DNA of 64,000 bases from Tubiluchus corallicola (Eukaryota > Priapulida > Priapulimorpha > Priapulimorphida > Tubiluchidae). Positions 13,201 through 25,200 of the stretch are shown piece after piece. Location: NCBI GenBank assembly GCA_030141605.1, contig JAQGDQ010000051.1, positions 372,001 through 436,000 on the forward strand, given 5' to 3'. The number at the start of each line of letters is the position of its first letter. Positions within the stretch are counted from its first letter, which is position 1. The notes under the pieces were generated by a model. The model did not search any database and was not told the DNA's origin. It saw nothing but the letters and a program-made list of their open reading frames with translations. Position numbers and translations under genes: made by a program.

Positions 13201-16200
13201 GTGTTGTTATAAGAACCTATTTTGTGATATAAAAAGTCGGTAATTTGGATAATCTTGAAAGAACAATAAAGGACTGTGACTGCTGTTGACATTACAGTTG
13301 GCACTTTCCAATGCATATAGAATGAATGAATGTTTCACTATGTCATATTGATTAAAAGAGGCTCATATCTTTGAGTTTTGAACAATTTATTTTTTGTGCG
13401 ACAGTAATTAGCAAAATCAACGAATTGTTGCTGATCACTTGCTAATCAGTGAAGTAGCAAAGATAATATACAAAATAAGCAAAAACGCCATACATTGTGA
13501 TACTGACATAGCTTCTTCGTTTCTGCACAAACGGTTTTATTTTTTTCTAGTAATTACTTGTACAATGCCATCAGCACCAAAGAATGGCTATATAAGTTTA
13601 TTAAACAGAAGTACAGCGTATAGCGAAATGATCAGTTATGGCTGCAATCGTGGATATGTCTTAAATGGTGATCATGTCAGGACTTGTCTAGGAACTGGTT
13701 TTTGGAGTGGCTTACCACCAAAATGTGGAGGTTAGTATATACAACTTTTTTAATTATGAAGCACTAAACCAAAGTTTTATGATTCCATGTTACTTTATAA
13801 AAAATTCATTTTAGGGAAAAATTACCTGATGTACTGATTTCACATAATTGCATATTATTGCTCTTCCATGAAAAATATTTAGAGTTTATAAAGAATTTTC
13901 ATTTTTTAAGTGGCACATACACTTTAAAAAAAACGTCAAGCATTGACTCATAATTTTGACGGATCAAACCACCTTTGATATTTTTTGACACATCATCAAT
14001 ATTTTGATGGATTTGTGGGCTCCTGTCAAAATTTTGAACAAAATTTCATTTCGTACGCGACCGCCGAGGTGTGAGGATCACCATGTCTGGGAAAAAGCAT
14101 AAGAAAAGAAGTTTCTCATTGAAGTGATAAATGTGTACAAGACCTTGCCAGCCCTGCAAATTAAATCGCCCGATTACAGTAATCGAGACAAGAAAGTTGC
14201 TGCGTACGACATGAAGAAATATTGTGAGTTTTTCACTTCCACAGCGGTAGAAGATGTGGAAAGGAGGCTGAACACTTTGAGAACGAATTTCCGCAACGAA
14301 CTTCGCAACATAGACAGAAGTGCCAAATCAGGTGGGGGAACTGAAGACCCTGTATGTGTGAAATGCGTGGTTCATCGATGCCTTGATGTTCTTACGAGAC
14401 TAGGAGACTCCTGCCCATCTGACGCAGCTTTTCGTTGGAGTCCAAAGCGAGAATTAGTGCAATGGCCAACGATGCATCCATGTCAAAGATTTTGACAACA
14501 CTGATTTTTGATGGAAAAACATTGAATTGTGTATGGGAAATTGTGCATCAAAATTTTGTATCAAAATTCTCCGTCAAAATTTTGAGTCAAAATTTTGACG
14601 TTTTTTTTAACGTGTATGGGCCCGTTTATAGTCATTACTTTTTTTACATTAATAACTTTTGGAGGTATAAACGGCTGTAGTAGCTACTACTGCTGCTGTT
14701 CACAAATTTTAGTTTGAAGTATCGCTATTACTATTACTACATACTCGTTTGAAGTTATGTAATAATGTACGTGTTCTAGTGCTGGTGCACTTATTTTATA
14801 AGAGCCAAAAATTTCTCCATAAAACGCTTATTAGAAATGATCAAGGTTTCTAAACTTGTCTGAAGACTAAATAACCTGTTAGGAGACTTGTTTAGAGGAA
14901 GTCATGTTGTGTAGTTTATATCCCATCCTGCAATCACAGGGACAAAAAAAACAAAAAATGGACAAGAGTGAGAAGTGATCATTATACGACGAGTCAATCA
15001 TAAGACGTGAAATCACTTAATTGGCTTAATTTTTATCCGTCTTTATACAACAAAAATCTTAAATAAAAACGAAGTTTTTATGTTGAAATAATTTCCATTG
15101 CAGAGCCAGTTGAACTTGAAGCAGTTGTTTTAGGACCAGGTTCAGCACAAGGCTTATCTAAAGGAGCTATCATGGGCATACTATTTCCACTAATTGCACT
15201 ACTTCTATTAGCCTTCATCCTTGCTGCAGTTGCATTGCTTAGGTATGTATTTACATTTTGTAAACTTTATAAATTCTGTTAGGAACATCAATCGTATTTT
15301 CTAGTGTCTGCACTTTTTCGCAAGTTAGTTGACTTTAGTTAGCATTACGTCCATATAGGCTTGCTCTAAAACACTTTAGAAATATGTTTTAAGACAAATA
15401 ATCAAACATTAAGAGCAGAGGAAAATAAAACTACATTGCAGGATCACCTAAGAATATTGCCCAAAAATTTTCACAACCAAACGTGTTTTCACATTTATTC
15501 ATATACGTTAAAGCAGGGGTGTGCAAACTGCGGCCCACCCAGACAGCGGCGGACAGATCTTGTGCGGCCCATGAAGAGGTTTGTCAATGTAATGAAAGTG
15601 CGGCCCATGCGATCCAGCTGAAGTCCACGCCACTATCGCAAAGATAGTGCGGGTAGTTTTTTCCTCTAGATTGGATGGCATTAACCCTTACAAGACCGTT
15701 GTCACTTAATGTCACTGTCGGACATGGCGAAATTTAACGTTGCTCACTTGGAACACAAGAAAGCGATGTAATCACAGAACACAGCAAACTATCAAGGAAG
15801 CCGCCATTCAAACGCTCAAATGTGCAAGAAATGCGAGAAGCAATCTGATTGGCTGGTAGGAAGACCAATTAGTCAATCTCTAGGCTTCTATTATCGGGCC
15901 TGTTGATCTGTCCAGTCGTCTTTTTGGTCATGGCAGGTAGAACATTTTGACTTGGGTATTTTACAAAATAAATGATAAATAAATAAATTATAAATAAAAT
16001 CATAAGGTAACCATGATCTACCTACTATGAACAAGAATACGACTGGGCAGACCAATTTGTAAGTAGCCAGCAAGCTGAAAAAGTGTGGTCACCCCTGATA
16101 TAGGGGGATTCCCAGATTTTAGTTTCAGCTTAGGCTTAGTAGTACATGCCTCAATCAGTGGCTATTTCATCGTTTCATCAGATGTAGTGTTCTTATAGAT

Positions 16201-19200
16201 TAGAATCATGGATAAGAAAAAGAGGATGATTGAAGAAGAACAGCGAGTCAAGACAGATTAACATGCACTGTACTACACAGACTGTGTAATACACATTGCT
16301 AATATGCATTGTAATGAAATTACCACTATCTGTCGTGAAAGTAGAAATATATGGTTTTTAATATAAATTTTGATAACTTCTAAAATAGTTTCTTGAGTGT
16401 AGTAGTGCAGTAGTAATGATGTGCGCAAATCGGATGCAAAAAATATCGTTATTAGGTCCTACTGTATTTGGCTTCTTGATCAAACTGCATGTGGCCCACA
16501 GGAATTGCGGGAATGTTTAATGTGGCCCGGCTAGTTAGATAATTTGCACACCCCTGCGTTAAAGTAATGATCGTAAGTCTCATCATTGTGAATTTTGCTA
16601 ATTTAGACCACATGCCTTGGAAAATTGCACATTTTATGGCCCTTACTAAATTTATATACTGGCAAAAAACAGCAAACAATTGTTGTTGCAGTTAGAATGG
16701 CGTAGAAAAAAATATTTGGTTTTTAAATTATAATTGGGTGTCAGTTTTATAATTTTACAGTTTTCTATACTTTGTTCAAAATTTATCTCAGTATACACAT
16801 GTTGGTCATACTGTTATGGTTGCAAACATTTTGTTGCTGTTTTACTCCATTAAATCGTGAATAAAAAAATCAAACCTTTTTGTAGACGCCGGAAAAAGCT
16901 GAGTGGGTCAGCAGAAGCAATTAATGAATCACTTGTAAAAACATTGAGCATTGATATACCTAGAGCTAAGAGCAATGTAAACCACAAACAAAATCAACTT
17001 AACTTTGGCTTCTGGAAAGCTGGCAAACGGGTGGGTATCATAATATATAATGTATAATATGTTTTTTTATTATGTGGTTTCCCCAAGCACCAGGTTCGGG
17101 TTCCAGTAATTTAAAATTCTTTTTTTTTAAATCATTCTTCAAATAAATATTTAATAACTTAATTGGATATGGAAGGTGGAGGTGTATTATCAAAAACAGT
17201 TCATGCTAGAACAAAACACATGTTTTACTTGTATAGATTATTTAATAAAGAAACATGTATTATTTAAAACATAGTATGATGATGGTGGTAGTGAGTTCTC
17301 TAGATCAGCAATGGGAGTCTCAGATTTAACAAGACAAAGTGGAAACTCTAGTGAAGCTGTCCCAGCATCAAGGTACCTCATTTGCCTGTTGTTAGCTTTG
17401 TTATTGCTTCTGGTTAAACAGTAGTCTGTGACAAAATTTAACAGAACTTAGAGACAAGGTTTCACTAAAAAAACTTCCCTTAGACATGCGTGTGTGGTAC
17501 GCTTACTCGAAATAGTATAAAAGTTTACATGTGGTAGTCATTGCCAGTTTAGTCACACTGAATACAGCCAACAACTTGATAGCGTAATCATATGAGTAAA
17601 ATTTCATATTTTTACATAAACAGACATGCATCCAGTGTGCTTTAGTAAAGATGCATGACTTTGTTATAATATTCGCCTGACATGACCATGCCTGTGAAGC
17701 CATTGGCACAAATTCCACATTTCCTCAAATCCTTTTTCACTTTTTCTAAGAAAACAAAAATACATAATGCTATGCACGTATTGCTTCGAACACCTGATTT
17801 GACAATTACAGTTTTACACTATGTATAGTTATTGCTACTAAATTGTGGCATACAGAAAGGCAAATGCGAACATGAGCTATTTCTGGTTACTTCTCCAGAA
17901 GCTTCTTGAGAAAGGTTAATTATGTGCAAATTATACGCAGTACGCAATACTGCACATATCGCATGTTAAATATATCGACTATCTGCATATAGTACACTTG
18001 TAATAAACCTTTATTTTTCAGACTGTTCACCTCTTTATCTTTATTTCTTGCTAAAAAAGACTCAATTTTCCTAACAAGACACTGTTTTACAGAAATTATT
18101 AGATTTCTAAGGACTGTCTGAAAAAATGCGAAATTATCCATTTTTTGATTAAAATATCAAATTACTGATAAAGTGAGTACTGGTTGCACTTTAGGTCTTG
18201 TAAAGCTGGCTGTTATATGTTTGTATGAACGGTTACATATATATAATTTCCATGACTACATCTCCAAAGGCTACACCATTCTTGGCAACCTGCACATCTA
18301 ACGAAATGCCATTATCCAAAAATTACTACCCTAAATGTCTTAAGGGGATGGTTACTGTATAATATATAGTCTGGTAGGATTATTTACATGAATCTTAGGA
18401 AAGACTTAATGTTTATGCTTTGCTGAGTAAGCTTTTGGTAAAAATATTTTCAAATTAAACAAAAATTACTATGTTTCCATTAATATTATGTCCAGAAGAT
18501 TAGTATTATGTGGAATATAAATAATACTGATATTTGCTTTATTTTCGTTGCAGCTATAGCGATATTCCTTATAGAGAATAACTTCGTAATTGCTAAAATT
18601 TTGAAAGTTATTGTTAAGTTAACAGTCTAAATGGTAGTAATGTACTAAAAATAGCCCATGCCAACTCCTTTCCTGTGTTTTTCAGTTTTGCATTTCAAGG
18701 AAGTGGCATGCCCGTGTTACTGTCAGGTGACGGTCCCCATATAGTTTATGACACGTCTGGTCATCCTGCGGGTTTTACTGGTGAAACATCTGAAGAAACT
18801 TCAACATCAGGAGGGTCTGAGCATGCTGAACATGCACTTCTCATTCCTAGAGCTTCCATTGATCCTGGTAACCCAGTCCGACCACCAAGAAAAAATGAAA
18901 CAAGGCGACTTGATGAAGCCTTTTCATCAAATAAAGAAAGACAAGATATTATTGAGTATCGAGATCAAAATGAAGAAACTAAAGATCAAAATATTTTCTG
19001 CAATGATGTCAACTTATCAAGGTATCATTTTATTTAATTTGATGTAATGAATGTGTTACTGCTGTTGAAAGAATATTTTGGCCTGCATCATTTTAAAACC
19101 GATATTAAAATATATAAAACAGAATATTGAAATAATTTTCATTTACTGAAATTACTCAAAACTACTATACAAGTAATATAAACTAAAATAATTTCAGTAT

Positions 19201-22200
19201 CTTTTCAGTTTGTTATGTCCAGGTAATTAGATAAAATAAATAATTTTTAATTAATTAAAACTGTCATAAAATAAACTTCAGATATTAAAGTTCAACTACA
19301 TTCTCATATTAAGGGCAACAGTGTGACAGTATCATAAAAATAACATTGGCAATCTTCAAAATTTATAAAAGAAGGTAAGAAACCGACGTTTGCGTAGTGT
19401 AGCTCGCTGCCGCTTCAGGTGGACTAAAAGCACATAAGCATCAATGATTGTTTTTACTAATTTGTTACTGTCATAAAAATTCTGATTGCTCTTCAGTTGA
19501 CTTTGTGGTGATTTTAATTACTCAAAATTTTCATAACTGACAAGCACGTATTAAAGGGAGCAGAGTTTGCATGTCTGCTCTTTAGAGACGGCCAAACAAC
19601 TGCATGGACTTTAATAAAATCTATACTAAGGAAATATACTAAGAGCACTGGAATGGACTTGTGGGGGGGGGAGCGCAGTGTATGTCCAAAATGCCAGCCA
19701 AATTATGTATCTTTACTAGATATCTGAAATATCACGTATCAATATCTCGAGGTAGGGATGACATCGATTTTGATATTTGACACCAAATTATTGCATTAAT
19801 GAGAATAAAGTTTGGCATCAGTAAGGCGTGGGTCACTGAGTCGGACACAGAGATCACCAATATACCTCTCTTCTGATTTTTTTGCTATCCTAAAATATGT
19901 CCCTAACCTAGTATATAGAATGGTTAAACTGCCTAGTCTACAACCTATCAACCAAAGTGATGAACTCTTTCAACCAAATATAGGAATCATATCTGAATTC
20001 TTGTATCATATATCATATTTAAATGAGAAATGTGAAAGTACATGTTGTAACATGTAATTTTGAAACTAACTGATACCAGTATTAGAGAACTGTAATGTAT
20101 ATTACAGTTCATATATGTGACATGTATGAAAACTGTAATGTATCACGAAAGTTCACATTTTACGTTGTCGGTTGTTAATGATGACTACGTTTAAAGTACA
20201 AGACTCTTTATAAATCAAGCTTAAAAAATCGTATTGAAATTTGATATCACTTACATTCTGTCTTATTTTGCTGTGTGCACAGAGCTTGTATTAGCAGTAA
20301 CGCTAAATAAAACTTGAAAATGTAAATTTCCGCAATAACTGTTAAGTGCAGCCATTTGAGGCTAAATTGTTTGGAATAAGTTTAGATCGCATTGCGTAAA
20401 ATTTGAAAAACAATCAGAGCATTTGTAGTGCACACTTCATTAGCTAAGAAAAAGTTTAAATTACTTTATATTGTCAGTAACATCAATAATGTGTTTTTTT
20501 GGGTGAGTGAGTGGTGCACACTGGGATGGCGATGCACCTCATTTTAACCAGGTGGCAAGATTATTTTAAATTATTAACAATTTTCTTTTCTTATTACATA
20601 AGTCTTTTCAAACAGGTAAGCATAATACAAAGTAATTTAACTATCCTTGGGAAATTTTTTGGTTCATACCTGTGTCACTGAAATTGAGATTACGCTGTTT
20701 ATTTGCAGGTCATCACGAATGCAGGGTCCTTTATCTGATGATAGTGCAATGACTACTGCTGTCATTCATCATACTATAACTGAAACTGAAGAAACAAGAG
20801 AGGAAACTCACATCAGAGATCATTTTGAAGACAGCACATTTGATGGTGATGCCAATCGAAGTCAACCCGAATCTGACTACGTTCCTGGTAATTTGTTTTT
20901 TTCATGTTACTCTTGAAGAAAAGGATAAATCACTTAGCATGTTGGGTTTATTTTACTGTTATTACTTAAACTTAGAGAAATTTAAAAAGAAATTTGCAAA
21001 AAACTGCCTATAAAGCATAAAGTTAATTTATATTACCGCTGTATAGAAATTTTCCGGGGTGCTGATAGCCACATTCACTTGCAAATTATGATAACTGGTG
21101 GACTTTGTGACTTTTCATAAACGCATCGTTGCTTTCCGTAAACATGTGCCACTTAAACTAATTTAAACTTCTGCAGTTTACCTAATGTTTTGCAAAAATA
21201 TCACAAAATTAGCTATCTAAACTTTGTAAATAGCGAATTATTATACGTTTGACTAAAATTGACAGTGTGCTGTTTTTCTTCAGTCGATGAATGACGTCGT
21301 TGCTGGTAGAATGAATGTTCGAAATGGAAGTGCACACACTTGAAATGATTATGATTTTAAAGTGATTTTACTACTTACACGAGGCGCTTATCGCACTTTT
21401 ATTACTAAATCCTTCTAACATCTTTTGCAAACATTGAAATAAGCCTCACTTTTTAGAAGGCTTTTTCCTTTCCTTTAAAACAACCAATGCATATGGTAAG
21501 TCAAAATTCCAGCAATTACAAATAGTCGATTTTCGTAGTTTTGCTCCAGAAAACATAGGTTTTGCTAGTGAGTCTCTGTTTTGCTCAGATTACGGTTGGT
21601 TTGTGATTTGTTTCCCGAAATGACGGTTTTTGCTTTCAAACGACAGTTTGGCTTAGAATACTGTAGTTTTGTGGTGAATAATAAACCTATTTATGATTTA
21701 GTAATTTACAAGTTTATTTTCAGGTTATGCTGAGTTGAAACAAGTTCGCAATGAAATGCAGAGGTTTGATATACAGCGTCAACCACAGCAGCAATATAAA
21801 CATGGTCAATACGACATCTTGCCTGTGCCAAAGTCCAGTGAAGGAGCCGAAATTATATCAGATTCCATGCGCAAGCGGAAAGCTGATGTTATGAAAGTAA
21901 GTGATTAAAAACTACAGAAAATATTATAGCATTTTTTATACCGGGGTTGTCAACCACATGGAAAATCCTGTCCCTTAGCTATCGGCCAAATTTAGGGTTT
22001 CAGGAGAGACTACAGATCAGGAGCCTCAAACCTTTGAAATATTGACCTTTCTACAAATTGTTAATATATACAGACCTTCACACAATGTCACAGATTATAA
22101 AGTATAACAAAAAGTTATCATGCCTCATTTTTATTTTTCACAGTACAAATAGAAATTGTTGTTCTTCAATAAGCATTTTCTTGCAGTTACTACAGCAGGG

Positions 22201-25200
22201 ATGAACAATGGAAATGTACCTGTCCTTTTAAAAATCTTATTATGCACAAAAATGTGTTTTAGTATGATTTATATTTTTTACATTATTATTGTCTTTTAGA
22301 AATATTTTTAATTGTGATTTTTAACTATGCTTTCTTTACTATTCTACGGTACTTTTTATGTACTGAAATAAGCGTAAAATAAAAAATAAATAATGAAATA
22401 CGTATGAAGTTTGGTTAACTTGTTTTACTGAGCTTCTGGCTATTATCTCTGCTGTGTGAATAATCTCAGCAGTGAACTAAATGTTTTTTTCTGTTTATAT
22501 TTCAGGAATTGTCAGTTTCAGCTTTATATGCAAGAGTGCATAAGAACAGGCACAAAAATCCAGGCAGTAATGCACGTGCACCTAGTGGAATTGGTGATGC
22601 TGCTATTAACACCTATGAAACAAGAGAAACCTCAGAAACTGTAATTGAAGAAGAAGAAAGGAGAGAGTATCAGTCTCACTTTACTCCTGAAGAAAATGTG
22701 CCATCTAATATGCCACCATTCTTCGGTAATGTACAAAAAGTGAATGTGATAGCAGCACCTCCGGAACAATGGTACAAAACAGAGACAGGGTCATACTCTG
22801 TTGAAAGTGAATTCCATGGTCCTGTGATGATACAGACTGAGAGTGTTCCATCTGTCCGTAGCTCAATCCAGCATGAGAATGTAGCAGATGAATCTCACTA
22901 CACACGATACATAAAGAATAATAGTGAAGCAGGTGCTAATCATGGTGATAGAATATATCGCAAGAAGAGCTCAGTATGTGGTAGTGCAGGCGGATTGATG
23001 ATACCACGAAACAGAAACAGTCATACTACTACAGCCAGCCATCACAGTCAACATTCTACTGGAGGATCCAGCATTGATTATGGTCCGATGTATGCCAATC
23101 TTGATGAAATTGAATATCACGAAATTATGCCTGTAAACGGCGAAGACTCATCAATACGAAGTGAAAATCATGCAAAGGAGATCTATTCACAATCATTGCC
23201 ATCCAAACAGGGTAGTGATTCAATAAAATACAGTGATCCTTCTTCGTACGAAGGCAACACGATGGCAAATGTCAACATTGAAGAATCTCAGGTTTGTTTT
23301 CTTCAGTTAAAGTTAATTTTGAAAATATAGGGGACTAACATTTTTTGTAGAGCAAACTTAGCACTCAAGCAAATAGGTAAACGTATATTGTTGTATAGTA
23401 AATCCATGTAATGCATCGTCAGTATTGCCCATAAAATATTGGACAGCTGATTTAACTGTGACACATAGAGCTCTAAGCTATGTTAGCAAAATGGCATTAA
23501 ATATAGTAGTTACTTGACATTTCTTAGTGCATTCTTGGTTCTAATGTAAAGATACAGAACTTAAGCCTGATTTCTTACTCCAGGGATAATTTATTACTTA
23601 GTCCTTATAGTATTACAAATATGAAAATCAAAACTAGAGTAACTTAGTGATGAAGAACTTTTTATTCGAAACATTTTAACAAACGAGTTTAGCATCCCAT
23701 TAAAATACGAGCAAACAGTATGTATCAATGGCACATGAGATATTCAGAAACATGGTATTACACGTTAGATCTAATTTATTCTCAATTCTTAATAATCAAA
23801 AACATTTAAAATTTTCAAAACTTTTACCTGAAGGCTGGACATCTCTGTGAGTTTATATATTACACATTTATACTAAACTCTGTAAAATTCTGATAACATC
23901 TAATTGCCATTTGTTATTGATATTTGTTCTCATTTTATTGCTTGGTGTCATACTTTGGTAAAAAATCTGACTCCCATTATGGGAAATCAAGATAGCATGT
24001 TTTTATGTGTGTTATATCTCATGTGCCCTTTGTATAATTTGTTTGTCAATTTTATTCACACTTTGATTGCAAATGATGATTAAGTAAAGAAATTGAACAA
24101 TTGGAAAAAGCAAAGTGACTTATTACTAAACAACAAACTTATTAGTTGAATTTGCCATTAAAATCACATAAATATAAAATTGTGTTAGACCTGCCAACTT
24201 TCATGCAGTAGGCATGTGTAACATGTATTTTAATTGTTTCACACGCGTAAAATTTCATCTCTCATGCATTAAGCAACGTCACCCTCAACGCAGCTATCAG
24301 TACCAGCCTCAGTAATACCGTACCAGTCACAAGTCTCATGACGTATATTGTACTGAAGGATTACAATTGAAAATTAAGCATTGATCTTTTTCCATATATG
24401 CAAAAGAACATAATTTGTATGCGAAGTATAATGACTTTACAATAAGAGCACAAGAAAGCTGAGTAATACCCTAAACATTATCCCCATTTTTACTTTTTGG
24501 CCTTAATTTCTTGATGTTTTGATTTGACTGCCAAAATGCAAAAATGATGAGCTATGATTCAGTAAGTAAACAATATACATGTATTGTCAATATTTTATAA
24601 TATAATGAAATTTGAGTGGTAGTACAACAGAAGAAAATTAATACAAATAAATTCATTCAGTCATTACTTGAGTGCCAATAAACTACTTACAGTGATATAG
24701 AGAATATTGCTCATTTACTGAAATATACTGTTGCTAGTATGAATTGCAACAGGATAAAAAGAATTAAAAGTCATTGTGGTTTAAGCATTACAGTGAACAG
24801 TATCTGTGGCCAGAGGGGAATCATTACAGAAAATTTGTTACTTGGATGACATTCGTCATTAATGATAACTTGGGCCCTCTTTGCAACTCTCGTTTTGTAC
24901 AAATGTGACATAGGTTGCTGTTCAATTCCTATAATTTTTGAAGATTCCTGTTCTTTCTACACTTTACACTAATTTTTACATCAAATAGTTGATAGGTCTG
25001 TTGCTTAGGTATATCAGCTGTAACTAAAAGACATAAACCAAACACTAAATACGTTCTTACCTATAATTAAGACTTTTTGTTCTTCGAATATTTATCAGTC
25101 ACGTTCTACCAACTCCTGTCTTAATGACCACTAGAAGTAAGTCAGGTTTTGAATATTTTCAGAGATTTAAAATTGCCGCCTGAATCTACACGCAAAAAGA

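Noticed and set aside
19812-20057. 81-codon frame in receptor intron 16
   Set aside because: No family motif, no matching splice phase and no need for it in the gene model.
21936-22200. Possible hAT element starting GGGGTTGTCAACCAC
   Set aside because: The left end looks hAT-like, but no matching right end or 8-bp duplication could be found.
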